Below are positions 49,701 through 61,654 of a stretch of 64,000 nucleotides of DNA, piece after piece; positions within the stretch are counted from its first letter, which is position 1; every line of letters begins with the position of its first letter. The DNA comes from Aphelocoma coerulescens (Eukaryota > Chordata > Aves > Passeriformes > Corvidae). The DNA lies in the NCBI RefSeq assembly GCF_041296385.1, contig NC_091017.1, positions 8,922,001 through 8,986,000 of the forward strand. Direction: 5' to 3'. The translations under genes were made by a program, and so were the position numbers. The notes under the pieces were generated by a model. It saw nothing but the letters and a program-made list of their open reading frames with translations. It was not told where the DNA came from and did no database searches.

Positions 49701-52700
49701 AAATAACTTAGTTTTCAAGTCCTTTTAACTTCTAGAGTAGCAAGTGAGTTATAGCCTGATATATATGCAAAAATTTCCTAATATTTGGCTTAAAAAGTTT
49801 GGTTTGGAAATTGTTAAAACTATTATGCATTACTAAGTAATCCAGAATTCAAATGTAAAGCTTAAGGAAAGATGATACCTGCATTACAACGGGCTGCAAA
49901 AGTAAGGTCCACCTGCCTAGGCAGTACTGGAACAGTCAGGGCTTGCCTGCCTCCAGCCTTCGTGCACCGACAGGAGTGAGTACACGGGGTAGGTGATCAT
50001 ATGCATTGCTGTAAAATCTTCATTGCCAACAATCTGTGGTTTCAAATGCTGGTACAAGTTAGGCCAGCATGTCAATAACACATTTGCTGTGCCTCATTGT
50101 GCTTGTTTGTGCCATGTTTTCTTTAGATTATTCCCTTTTGCCAATCTCTTGCTTGTATTGCCCCATCCAAATAAGTGGTTCCTATGGTAACAGAGATGAT
50201 ATTCTTCGGGACCAAATGTAGTGAGTTCTGCAAGAGCAGTGGGAAGTCTGTTTCTACGTGTTGAACCAATACCTTGTCATTTGGATCCACAGGTGAATGA
50301 GTTTCTTTTCCTTTTAGCCAGCTCTTAAACAGGGTGAGTTTTAAGCAGCTGAGCTGAGGTCCCGTGAACAAACTGTCTTAACCACCATATCAGATTATAA
50401 AACAAAACCCCCCCAAAAAATTCCCCCCCAAAAGATCACAGAAATAAATTTCTGTTGCCAAACTCTCTAAGGTAACTGTAGTGAGCTCATATCCCCTCAG
50501 AGGTCTCCACTTGTGTTATTTGCCTTCAATAAATTATACAATTTTACTTATCATGTTACCATCCTGCTGCTAAGTAAATGGTCATATGTGTGCCCAGAGG
50601 TAGGCCATTAGTGTACAAAAAGTCTTTTTATGCTCCCCATTATTGCCACAGTACATCATGCCAACCTGAAGGATTGATTGCTGACTGTGCTGGTCCTTGT
50701 CTCCCCTCTGCTGCTGCTGCAGGATTTGGAGGTGGCTCAGGATGGTGAGGTTGCTTCATGGCCCTGCAATGGCTATCACAACACATTATTGCTTTTTTCA
50801 GGCAATTAGGTTTAGGGAACAGTGTGCACTCAAAATGATGTGTGTTGGAACTGTGTCTTGGAACTGTCTTTCGTCTTATTTAATAGGTCTCTTTATTCTC
50901 AATGTACCAGGGATGCCTGTCAGCTGACCTGTGCTTTGAACCTTACCAACTAAGTTCACAAAGTTCTGATACATTGGAGGCTTTGAGTCTAAACATAATA
51001 GTTTTATTTCCCTTCTGGGATTTGCCTTCAGCAGGGGGATTGAGGGGTGGGTGAGGAGGAGTTTTGAGGGTGTGTGTTTTATTTTTCCTTCTATTTAATT
51101 TTTTACCCTTATGCCAATTATTCAGTGCTCTAAAATGCCCAGCATGAGTCGTGTGGGAATCAATTGAAGTGTGATTGTGTGTGTGATACTTTGATTAGGA
51201 TTCTCTGTGAATTCAAAGTGAATCACAGTAACATTTCTGCCTTTGGTTTTGGTTTTGTTTTTTTGGTTTTTACTCTTCTTGGGGAGAGGTGTTTGGGTTT
51301 TTGTTTGTCTTGTCTTGTTTTGTTTTTGTTTGCTACAATGACTCTGCTTTTAGGTAGGTTATATACTTTTCGTATCATTAAGGATAAATTGCTGTTGTTT
51401 CTTCCCGTGTCAGTCTACCACAATTATGTGACAACACATCATAGAAACTCACCTGTAGCTCTTGCTAAGTCTTCAATGTTATGTGGCTCTTCTAAGCATC
51501 AATATAAGTCTTGCTTCCTTGTGTTTCTTACATACACTCCAGGCACCTCCCTTCTGGAATATTGAGCCTGTCCTTGTTAAGAAGGGTTTTAGATTTGTTT
51601 ATGTAGGAATCCAGAAGCATTAGTGTTAATTTGCAGTCCATGATCAAACACACTGAGTGTGACATTTTCAATGATGTAGCTTTTTGTGTGTATTTTATTT
51701 TTCGGAGTAGTTCTGCTGTGGCAAGAAAGCTGCCAAATTCATCCTGCCAGAGGTTCCAGTCACTCTGTACCTGCAGTTTGTTGTATGAATTCTTTATTTT
51801 ATTCGTGAATGCTCTCCTGATATCCAGAAGGGCAACCTTGGCAAGCAGATCAGGATTTTCTGAGAGTAAGGCATCTAGTGATGCATCAACCTCTCCAAGT
51901 CACCACAGTGCTTAACTCTCTGTGTGCAAACCTTTCTTATGTTGATACACATAAAAAGGTGCAGAAAAACAGAGTGCAAGTACAGGGGCTTATGATACCT
52001 TTGGAACAGCTTATGACCTGTGCAAACTTCTCCAATATACTGCTCAGGAATCCAGTATCATGCTTGTTATGTGCACCCTGGGAAAACGCAAACAGATGTC
52101 CACTCGTGTAAACTAGAATCTAACAGCGAGGTGGGCCCTACGTGAAGTTGCCAGGTTTGCCTGTTGGGTTTGTGGTCTGACAGCTAAAAAACCATCTTGT
52201 AATTGGGCTCAATGACGTGTCATGATTTTAATTACATTTTAAATATGGTATACTAACAGGGTCTAGCGCCACTTGTGTGGAGCTGAGTGTTGAAGATAAT
52301 ACATCCACCTGCAGTGCTCTGGGTTTCTGCCAGGGGCTCTTCCTTACAGTCAGACACAGAATCAAGATGCTAATGGAAATAGTATCAGTATGAGGATGTG
52401 ATGATCTTTTATCTCACCAGATATTGAAACAAAAGGCATCCAAGGAATTCTGGGTCAGTTGTCACTGAAGATCACTGAATACAGCAACTTACATTATCAC
52501 TTTTTCAGTTCCATTTTCAGTGTTCTGAATGTTGAACAGCATGTGGCCAGGACCTGATTTCTCCTGGAAGAATACAGGCTGGTCTGAGTCAGAGGGCTAG
52601 TCATTAACTAAAAATTTATAGTAAAACTAGGCCTGAATCTGTTTTGAGATCCCTCCTTGTCCTAAAGAATGACACAACTACAGCTAGCTGGTGTGTTTTA

Positions 52701-52869
52701 GTGTCTGTATACAGGGAACTACTTATGATATTGTCAGCTTCATAGGCTTCATAGGTCTAAAGATTTATCTGTAAGGTATGTCAGCGAGATTAGCATCTTG
52801 CAAAAATATTCCCAGAGTTTTACAGTTGTATATTGTCGTCGATTGTGCTTGCTCACTTGAAAGTTTTAC
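43721..52869. other. Noncoding stretch, no gene recognised
   Basis: Unique sequence. Frames at 45612-45845, 46446-46766, 46664-47044 and 51164-51565 (plus) were read and match nothing I recognise. Low-complexity patches include C-rich 50408-50434 and a TTTTG-rich stretch at about 51241-51334. No transposon end, promoter island or RNA gene was seen. Confidence 0.65.
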
Positions 52870-52874
52870 ACCCC

Positions 52875-53438
52875 TGTCCTGGGTTGCAGTGTATTCTATT
52901 ATCATCCTCATGAGCTGTTGAAATCAGGTGGGGCAGTGTTTCCTTGCCTCCTCCCCCCAGACTATCTTGCTGTTAATGGCCCATCATTATCCTGCTGCAT
53001 GACTCAGAGATAACTCCCTCCAGACTATCTTCTGTTAACGAGCCTAATCAACACTTGGCCTCATGACTCATTACCCCATTGTGAGATGCTCCACCCAGAG
53101 GGAGGAACCAAGCATTCCATCCTGGATATAATCTGGGACTCTGAACACCAGAGACAACCCTTTCCACTGGATTTCCAGAGGAGAGGAGCTACACAGCCAC
53201 CACTGGACCTTCTGAGGGAGAGCAGACCCCTTCAACTACAGGATCACCGCTTCAGAGGACTGCAGCCACCATTCTACCAGACTGCTACCACCACCCTGCC
53301 TAACAGGGACTCAGGTTGTATCTTGACTCTGTCAATTTGAACCAGTGTTTTCTTTTACTTTTTTTCATTTCCTTTAATTTCCATTAAATTGTTATTCTGA
53401 CTTGGTGCCTCCCACTGGTTTGTTTTCAAACTAGTACA
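52875..53438 (+). mobile_element. Solo LTR of an endogenous retrovirus
   Basis: A 564-bp LTR starts TGTCCTGGGTTGCAG and ends AACTAGTACA, flanked by the duplication ACCCC. It appears solo: no internal region or second LTR follows, the usual outcome of recombination between the two LTRs. Its probable U3 holds two related segments beginning AGACTATCTT (52959 and 53022), each followed by an AP-1 heptamer TGACTCA (53000-53006, 53064-53070). A TATA-like GGATATAATC lies at 53124-53133 and a poly(A) signal ATTAAA at 53383-53388, which gives the plus orientation. An 84-codon frame at 53086-53340 lies inside it and is not a gene. I recall this LTR type from songbird genomes, but the family name is unverified. 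Confidence 0.88.
53000..53133 (+). promoter_or_regulatory. LTR promoter: two AP-1 sites and TATA box
   Basis: TGACTCA at 53000-53006 and 53064-53070 match the AP-1 consensus exactly. GGATATAATC at 53124-53133 is a TATA-like element about 55 bases after the second site. The spacing suits a retroviral U3 enhancer-promoter. Whether it is active today cannot be told from sequence. Confidence 0.5.
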
Positions 53439-53921
53439 ACCCCTTTCTGACATTCATCGTGTTCAGCAATGTCATGCTGTTTTCTCCTTGGACAACTAAG
53501 TTTTGAATTATCCTTTGCTATTTTGGGGTTGTAAGATTCTGTAGGGTATTTCATATTTCCAGTGTTGTGTTTCATGCAAATGTAGCAACTTATCTGCAAG
53601 ATATGGATGTATATTCTGCCCCTTTGACAGGTAAAAAGGAACATGAATGCTAGTATTTGGAACAAATTAAGGGGAAAACCAAAACTCACTTCTACAAAAG
53701 AATTAAGTTTACAGTTGGATAATAAATTTTAATGAAGCTATATTTCTGTTTAAATTCAGCTGTAATATATTTTTCCAAGATAAACTGTGGAAAAGGACAG
53801 AGGATGCGCAGAGGTCTGTTCAGAACACTGTACACTGAAAAAACAACAAAATTCCTGAGTGTGAAGAGTTAGGAATTGTTTCTGGTTTTGACTGCTTTTT
53901 TGTTCTACACTATAGAATGCA

Positions 53922-53935
53922 ATATATATATATAT
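53922..53935. repeat. Short AT dinucleotide repeat
   Basis: About seven AT units lie in unique AT-rich sequence. No wider significance. Confidence 0.7.
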
Positions 53936-56804
53936 GTATTAAAATGTACAATAGTTGTTTTCTCCTTTAATGTGTGAGTAATTGTATAAAATATTGTTAT
54001 CAATGTATAATGTCCATACATGAAATCCCATGTTACTTATCAAAATGTGTAGTAGTTACTGTTTTTTCCTTATACTGTAAAGAAAACACTGGGGTGATAT
54101 AAGACTCCCTAAAAGTGGAATAAGTGGAGACAGTTATGTTCTCAGCATAGTCAGGTAATGTCTTTGTACACACACGTGACTTGAAATGATCCAGCCAGTT
54201 GTTATTAGTTAATACTTCAGTAACTTAAATGTAGGAGAACATCAGGACTTAATTCTGCTTGGGTTCTGTAGAATATTGTGGAAGAAAGTAATTTTGGTCC
54301 ATTTTTATTCTAGTCAGCTGCTGAAAATGTATGCCTATATTCCATTTTTAAATGCAACACTTCATACACTTCCTCAAGCAGGTGATATGAACAAAGCCAA
54401 CTATTTGAGATTTGCATATATCAAAAGCAAACAACCTTTTTGAAGGGTGTGACAAAATGCTATCAAAGAAATAGTATATGGGTGGGAGATAAACTGCTTT
54501 TAATCCTCATGGTGGAGATTATTTGTGGACTTATTTTACAAAGAAAGCGGCGAAGCAGCAAAGTAACTCATGTATATCCTAACATTTAAACAACAATTTG
54601 CAGGGTGGTGCTGACTGGCCTATGAAAACAGTTTTTTCTGTTGTATTCAGCTGCTGGATCTGTATATTTCTGGAGTTATTTTTGTCCTGATTCTTCACTT
54701 TTCATGCATGGGGAGATTTTAACACAGGAATCAATTAAACCATTTGTGTAAGGAAGAGGTGCAGATTCAGGCACAGGACTACTGAGAGCAGAATATGCTG
54801 ATGTTGTACTGAGTAATTGTTTAGACTTTGATGAAGAAAGGTTCTTCTGAAGAAGTTTTGCATTTCTTTATTGGGGTCTTGTCTCATTCTTCCAGGCAAG
54901 ATATTCATAGGTGAGACTTTCACCTGCCCTGAGGGATGCTGCCAACTGGTAAGCAGTGAGTTCTTATTACTGTAGAAACTGCCTTGTCCTCAGCCAGCAA
55001 TGCAGTGTTTGTGAGGCCAAGAGAGGCATCAGGCAAAAGATAGCAAAGGGGAGACCTTGGCCACAAACTACAGGTTTGTCTTTGAGTAATAGGCTTTTTC
55101 AGAACTGCTTATACATGTTGTTAAATAGGTGCTGGATAAAATTCAGAAGTATTCCTGAAATCAGGTCCCAGTACAGTGGACTGCTTTCACAGTCAAGTAA
55201 CTGCACTGGGGGTAGAAATTCACCCTGCTTTAGTCTCATCCCTGGCACAACCTGGAAACAGCTGCATGTTATACACTTCCAGAGTCAGGAGTTGGCTCAC
55301 TCCTTCATGCAGCTCTCCATCCAGGCACACATCCCAGGTTACTTCCCAGATCCATACCAAGCAAAGACTCGGGCAGAAGAAAGGAGATCTGGGCTGACAG
55401 GCTGGTGGGAGCTGCAGTGAGCTCCAGCCACAGCCTGACTGTGTGCTTGCTGGGGTCAGACCTGCAGCCTTGTTGTGGGAATTACAGAGCTTGGAGGTAA
55501 CCAAAAGTATGTTCAGACTTTGAAATTAGCTTTGCCTAAACCACTAAACCACTGGCATTTGTGCTGAGGCACTTCTGAAATGGTCGAAAAGGGGAGATGT
55601 CTTTGGGTATTTAGTCATTTAAGGGACTACATTTACTACTACTACTGCTTAGTCCATTCTCTCAGATGGGTGCAGTTCAACCAGTCTTGTTCTTCAGGTG
55701 ATGCATTGTTTTGTGGACTACTAATGTTTGTACACTTTTGAAAAAAAACTATTCCAGGATGAAAATGCTCACATAAATATGCATGTGAAAAGGAATAGCC
55801 TTGTTAAAAGAGAATGGGCTCCAGAAACGAAAAGTCAAGACATCAATCCTTCCTTAATAAAGGATAATTAATTCCCCTTGCAGAATTTGGCTTCTAACTG
55901 ATTATAAATGCATTTTACTCTAAAGACTAATTTACCAACTGGGTCAGTGGCTACAATACCATCCTCATCAGTTATATGATGGATAGAGGCACCTGATGCT
56001 ACGTTTGCTCTTTGAAAGGTTTCTAACAGATTCCTTTGTCATTTTGAGACTGCGTTCGATCCTTAGCTTTCAAAAACAATAAAACATGTAATGACTTTGT
56101 AGTTGCTAATGCTGCATATTTATCAAGAACAAGAAAAATAGACTATGCTGAAGCATAATGCTTTCATTTATTGTTATTCAGAAGGGTACTAGTATTTCCT
56201 CATAATAATTTATTAAAGTTAGTGTAATGAAGAAGGGCCTATGTGCAGGAAATCTGGGGTGAGCAGAGCATCCCATTGCTTTTTTTGGAATGTGGATGAG
56301 AATAGTGTGTTTCTTTGCTTCTTCAGCTGTTTTGAAGGCAAAGTCTTACACTGTGCAATTTCAGAAATGATACTAAACTGAATATCTTCTGAGGGTAATA
56401 AAGAATAATTTTTACAGCTTTAATTATTTACAAAAGCTAATGCCTGAGCAGTGTGGCTCTGACTGTGGTTGAGCCAGGTATAAACAGACATTTCACTAGT
56501 TTTCTTCATGCAGTTGTCAGTGTAGGTTAATCCAGGCCTGACACAACCCTCAGATTCACTCTAGGGCCTCTCAGCACAGACTGCCTTTGTTATGAATGGT
56601 GTCAGGCAGTGTGATGGCTTTGTGTTCATGATGTAACACCACCACTGTAGGTAGCAGAAGCTGCCACTTATTTTATTCTAGCTTGGGAACCTGAAGCACA
56701 TTTTAAAAAAAACCAAACCCAAAAAAGAACCTCAACAAACCCACAAACAAACAACATAAAAACAGAAAGATAAGCATTTTTTCTTTTTAAAATTTTTATA
56801 TCAG

Positions 56805-56882
56805 CCATCATTCATAAGTGAAAGCTTAGACTGTCCAGGTTCACAGACTTTATCAGTTATAAACTAGTTTTTGCAAAACCAG
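56805..56882 (+). other. Candidate internal exon, no open frame
   Basis: A T-rich tract (about 56777-56800) and TATATCAG give a good acceptor at 56803-56804. Seventy-eight bases follow to the strong donor ACCAG|GTAAGTCT (GT at 56883-56884). All three frames contain a stop; the best is open for only 20 codons. If real, it would be an exon of a long noncoding RNA or a stop-introducing cassette exon. Confidence 0.18.
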
Positions 56883-57096
56883 GTAAGTCTCCAGCAAGTT
56901 AATTATGTCCTTCTTAAGTAAGCCATTAAATGATGTAACAACGTAATGTGTTGAAATTACCAAGGTACATTTCAGAAAAGCTTAAAGCTTCTCCTTTCTT
57001 GACGATACTGATTTGTTTTATGATTTTATTTTTGGGTGATTGCAACTGTAGAATATTTGTATAATATAGGCAGAATAGAGAGCAAGGTTGCATCAC

Positions 57097-57477
57097 TGTT
57101 GTGGTTCAGAAATGGTATTCTCCAATTTATGGTCGCTCCAAAACACTCCAAACCAGGTGCTTCTCACTCACTCCCCCATCCCCTTTCCCCCTCCCCTGCA
57201 GCGGGCTGGAGAAGAGAATTGTAGGGACAAAAGGCAAAGATTATGGCTTGAGATAAGAACAGTTTACTGGAAACAGCAATGGAATAAGCAAACAAACAAT
57301 AACAGCTACAATTTTGATAACAGAAGGAACCAATGTTACCTGACTTCTCCTTTCACTATGCTCAACCACCCCTTTCCCTGTCCCCAGAAATGACTGGAGG
57401 TTGTATAAAACACTCTCTGTGCCTAAGCATGTCCCTCCTGGCTACTGCAAAAATTAACCCTGTTGTGGCCAGAACCA
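57097..57477 (-). mobile_element. 3' LTR of an antisense endogenous retrovirus
   Basis: On the minus strand the LTR begins TGGTTCTGGCCACAACAGGG near 57477 and ends GAACCACAACA at 57097, about 381 bp. Its 3' half has the layout common to avian LTRs: AAACTGTTCTTATCTCAAGCC followed by a G-rich block and a TCTGAACCACAACA end. A purine-rich tract, AATAAGGGGTGGATAA on the minus strand, lies just outside its start (about 57485-57500), where a polypurine tract should be if this is a 3' LTR. Internal sequence continues to the right, and no second LTR was found there. Plus-strand frames over this region (57088-57635) are by-products. Confidence 0.78.
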
Positions 57478-57479
57478 CG

Positions 57480-57502
57480 ATGTTATCCACCCCTTATTAT
57501 AT
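57480..57502 (-). promoter_or_regulatory. Polypurine tract-like element
   Basis: On the minus strand the bases just before the LTR read AATAAGGGGTGGATAACATCG. A purine run at this spot is where plus-strand DNA synthesis would be primed in reverse transcription. It is interrupted by a few pyrimidines, as expected of a decayed copy. Confidence 0.45.
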
Positions 57503-57539
57503 ACTATTTGCTTCATGCCCAAATCCTACACCTTCCAGC

Positions 57540-57566
57540 TATATTTATATATACATACATACACAA
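57540..57566. repeat. TATA/CATA simple repeat inside provirus
   Basis: ATATTTATATATACATACATAC lies between the broken coding remnant and the LTR of the antisense provirus. Its position suggests it grew within the element's 3' untranslated region. Confidence 0.65.
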
Positions 57567-57657
57567 GCACAGGTAACATTTCCCCAGTCAATGGCTGTCC
57601 CTCCAAGATGTCTCTTCAGTTCATTCAGTCCATGACTGGGTTCTATCGATCCTAGTG

Positions 57658-58192
57658 GTCATCCAGGGCAGGAGGAATGGTGTGGTGTCAGCTGGTTGCT
57701 GCAGCAGGAGCTTCTGACTTGTTTATCTGGATCAGTCCATACACCTTGTCCATGGTAGTTATGGCAGACAGTGGCAGTGTCATTCAGCATTTTTTGTATC
57801 CCTGACTCCAGAATCTCAGGTGTTGCCCTTGGGTACTATTTGCTGGAGACCCCAGGAAGGAAGGACCAGGAAGGATAATTCTCCCTGGCTGCAATGTAAA
57901 GCACATTTTTTGCATCTTGTCCTGTCCTGAATGGTCCAAAGGCTACTGCATGAAAAATCTCTTATTTGATTTGTTCCAAAGTGTAGCACGGCATCTCATC
58001 CCCCACAAGAGCTTATCTGTTGTTCATTAACCAGTCAGATAACCCAAACAGGACAAGCTGCCTTGTAGTGGGTAATTCTGGTGCCATGGGGTTAACATTG
58101 GTCTCCCAGCTGCCAGTAAGCATCTAACTGTTGAAGTGAAATCTGGGAGGATAAGCCAGTTTTTTACAAACTGTTATAAAAAGTGGATGTTA
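57658..58192 (-). pseudogene. Broken retroviral internal coding remnant
   Basis: Reading the minus strand from about 58190 down to 57658, one frame stays recognisable over roughly 175 codons despite at least four internal stops. These lie near 58120, 58007, 57962 and 57829, and the frame then ends at a terminal stop. Protein-like stretches between the stops, such as AFGPFRTGQDAKN and LYIAARENYPS, look like retroviral polyprotein. I cannot assign them firmly to gag or pol. The remnant stops about 180 bases before the LTR, so it is the 3' end of the element's internal region. It is nonfunctional. The 156-codon plus-strand frame at 58183-58653 starts at its edge and is not supported as a gene. 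Confidence 0.6.
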
Positions 58193-61100
58193 GTCCAACA
58201 TCTACTCACTTTACAAACTACAAAAGCCACACCAAACTTTCACAAAGCAGAAATCTTCTGTACATTTTCCTGGAAATGTGTGGAATTTCTCCCATGAGCA
58301 GGAATGCCTGTTTTGCAGTTACTCCCCAGGGGTTAAAGGAAGGAATCTGTGCTCATTATTGTCATTTTGGTGATAAGTTACATTCGACTCCCAGTCAATA
58401 CTATTTCTTTTGCAAACTTTTATATGGGTATCTTGATATAGTGCACTGGTTTGTGTTATGCTGTAATCTACTAGTAGTGCTTTTGGTGCAAAGATTATGC
58501 AATAGTAACATCCTCAAGTTGATATACTTGACGGAAAAAATTTTAAAATACACACTCCTCTGGAAAGTGGAGGGGTTCCGCTACGTTATTGGAGTACAGA
58601 TTTTCCACTTGAAAATTACTTTTAAGTTTCTGCCCTTAATCCATATGATGTAAGTTAAATTGCTCTTACCAGTGATGCAGTGTATAATTTCAACTGTCTA
58701 ATAATTTTTCACCTGCACTTCTTGCATGCCACCTTTTATAGAGGACTTCAGACAAAAGAGCATGAGGATTATGTAATGTTTATACTTAACTTGAGAGGCT
58801 TTTTCAGTTCATAACCAGGTATCTGGGACTCAAATGGGAAAATCATTGCCATTGGTATTCGCACTGCTGCTGGTTTATCTTCTAATTTTATTTATTAATC
58901 AATGGAAGGAATTTGCTCAAAATACCTGTATCTGTCTTTTGACTGATTCGTCCGACTTGATTAAACAGAGTTGTTACATCAGCTGAGATTTCTAGAATGC
59001 AACTGGTTGCCCGAAACTCCTTGTAGGATCAGTGGAAAACACTGGGCCTGTACCATGCCATGAGCCATCTTTATTTGAGGTATTAGTTCTGTGGTTAAAT
59101 GAACCTTGAAATACAGTCTTTTTTCTTGTCTTGTGGCCACAAAGAGAACACAGGGAGATTAACCAAGATGTGTCTACAGATTAGAGTCTGAAACTAGGCC
59201 TAGACTTCACCTCCAACACCATCCAAGCTTCTGTCATATTGATGCAATGCTTTGATTTTCAGGGTCTGTGCATTGTCTTTCTAGGAATCTTAGATGGAAA
59301 CCATTAAACAAAATCTTTCTTCCTGGGTTAGAAGAAAATTCATAGATTAGAATGCAAAACATCAATTAGGTTAGAAAATATTTTATCCCAACCCAAAATA
59401 TTACTGTATCTTAGGATGATTAGTAATAACAATATATGTCAAATGATAGCATGGACCTTTGCTTTCTTTTTTTGCATCTGAACTCGCACATCAGCTATGG
59501 AACATAGCACTTTCTGAAAATATGTTCTATGTCTTCTAGAAGATGCAAAACAAGAACATCACATTTGATGAGCTGGGCAAATGGATTCTCTTTGATAACT
59601 TATTTAAGAAAGAATTATGCTTTATTTGTAAGTTTACTTGCAAATTAATGAATGGTCTCAGCACTTTTACATTGCTTTTTACCACAAAAGAATGATGCTA
59701 CAGAGGTGGACTTCTTTCCATCACACTGAGACAAAATGGGACAAACAATATTACAGGATAAAACTGTGTTGGTGAGGAACTCACAGAAAAAACCCTTAAC
59801 TTCCACAGGGGTACAGCCAGGAAAAACATATCAAATGTACAAAGGATGCCCCAGAATACCATTCTGTTCAGATCAATATAGGCTGTTATAACTTCTGAGC
59901 TCTTCAAATTAAACTCTGTGCTTTGCCATTTACAGCATGGTGTTGTGTAGTATAATTTAAAATGAGAGGAGTTTATATATTTGTCATTCAAACCTATATA
60001 TGAAAAATATGCCTCTTTCAGTCTCTAAAGGCTTCCTTTAAAAAGTTCAGGACTTGTCTAAAATTCTAATATGAATTTTATAAACTGAGTTTGTGTGTGT
60101 ATGTGTATGTACAAATACCTGGCAAATTGTGGAACAATCTTATAATCTAAACTGACCTTTAACTGCTTTGCCTAGTGCCCTGAAGCACTGGTCCTGCTCA
60201 TTATTGCTGTTTGACATTTAAAAACTAGCCTGAGTACTGAACAGGTAAATGACAATTAGATGACTGATGATATAAAATCAAATTTTGTGATTCATTATGA
60301 GAAGTGAACTTCAATTTCAAGGATGTTTTTTAAGAAAACAACAATCAGGCTTTTTCAAGATAAAATTGTCACTTATGTATCTGACAAAAACAGAGATCTC
60401 TGATTTTAATAGTATATCAAGAAAGATATTCTGGATAATCCAAGAAATGGAAAAAATTGACTGTTAAATTTTATTTCTGATAACTGCAGCTTGACTATTG
60501 ATACAATTTTAATTATTAAATGTAGTTTAATGGTTGTGACTTAAAAACGTCTACCTGTGTGTGTGTATACAGAAATCCAGAGGCATGCATGCATAGGAAT
60601 TCCCTGCAGTGCTCCAGACACCTCTGTAGACAATGTTACATATTGCTCCACTGCTTGTAAATGCCTGCAAGTACCATGGTTATATTGGAGCTTGAGATCG
60701 TATATCCTCCCTTCATAGATAACATAAATAACCTGCATGCACATATATGTGCTATGCTGTTAAAGCACATTCCTGAGGCTGCAAAGTCAACAGTGCCAGA
60801 TTTATGAGGAGTTAAAATGAAGGCTGCCTGGACAGCCTTAACCTACTCCATATGTGTATGTGGTATGATACACTTTTATGGGCATACGAAACACTGCTAT
60901 CTTTTGTCTCAGCAATCCCCTGGGATGAGAAAGGATTGTATATTCTTTTAGGAAAAAATAATTAATATTTTCCTTTGTTATATTTTTTTGAGGAGAGTGC
61001 TTGGCCTGCACCTTGATAGATACTTATCTGTCATGTCTTTTTCTTAAGACAATTTTTAATTTACTTACTGACATTTTTGACCAACTTCAGTATAGTTTCA

Positions 61101-61424
61101 GGGTTCTTCCCATGCAATAATTAGTGTGGTGTCTCAGTTTAGTGCTATATTTTACCTCAGTGCTTCTGCAATTCAGACAATAGAATCAGGAAATAAGATA
61201 GAAACAAAGCTGGGGATACACAGTTAATGCACGTCTATGGGAAATTAATCTCGGATAGGTTGTCAGGGCATGTCCTCAATAGTTGTAGTATTAGACTGTG
61301 TTTCCCATTTTTTTAGTCCACTATGATTTTTCTTTTAGTGAATTTTGGTGGTAATTTGCAAGGATATGGTGCAGTCCTGCTGTGATAACCATCTCCTTGA
61401 AAAGTGCGAAGTGACCATGAAAAG
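58193..61424. other. Noncoding stretch, no gene recognised
   Basis: Mostly unique AT-rich sequence with a short TG-rich repeat at 60092-60111. More of the antisense provirus may extend into the first few hundred bases, but I cannot recognise it. Frames at 59698-59991 (minus) and 60541-60744 (minus) match nothing known. Confidence 0.6.
60092..60111. repeat. TG-rich simple repeat
   Basis: TGTGTGTGTATGTGTATGT is an imperfect TG repeat in otherwise unique sequence. Confidence 0.7.
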
Positions 61425-61490
61425 GAAACAAAGAATCCTAGAATCCGGTTCTTAGTTTTGGAAGACATTTCTCATCTACTTTTGCTGTCA
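61425..61490 (-). mobile_element. Probable old CR1 3' tail fragment, antisense
   Basis: AAAGAATCCTAGAATCCGGT followed by TTTTGGAAGACATTTCTCATC resembles the reverse complement of a CR1 tail (AGAATCATAGAATCATTT...TTGGAAAAGACCTCTAAGATC). The match is imperfect, so this is a diverged fragment or possibly chance. Confidence 0.4.
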
Positions 61491-61654
61491 CCTGACAGCA
61501 TTATGGAAGAATATGGGTCATGTTGTCTTTGCTGTATCAAACAATTATACCCACAGCTATAACTGAGGATAAAGAGAGACCTTTTGGATTGCCTCGCTAA
61601 CCATGTTGAAACAGTAGAGTCTGTCATAATGCATTATGATGATATAATTTGAGC

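Larger units (their letters stand above)
52870..53443. repeat. 5-bp target-site duplication flanking solo LTR
   Basis: ACCCC occurs at 52870-52874, directly before the LTR's TGTCCTGGG start. It occurs again at 53439-53443, directly after the LTR's ...CTAGTACA end. An intact 5-bp duplication fixes both LTR boundaries and shows the element inserted here as a unit. Confidence 0.85.
53444..57096. other. Noncoding stretch, no gene recognised
   Basis: Unique sequence with a short AT repeat at 53922-53935. The 154-codon plus-strand frame at 54956-55420 lies in a moderately GC-rich patch. It has four cysteines near its start but no recognisable domain or convincing splice flanks. A splice-like pair at 56805-56882 is listed separately. 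Confidence 0.65.

Noticed and set aside
53086..53340. 84-codon frame
   Set aside because: It lies wholly inside the solo LTR, downstream of its U3 repeats. LTRs of this kind do not encode a protein there.
54956..55420. 154-codon frame with an early cysteine cluster
   Set aside because: The CxxC-like spacing (YCRNC, CSVC) is suggestive, but the remainder is not protein-like. No supporting splice sites were found.
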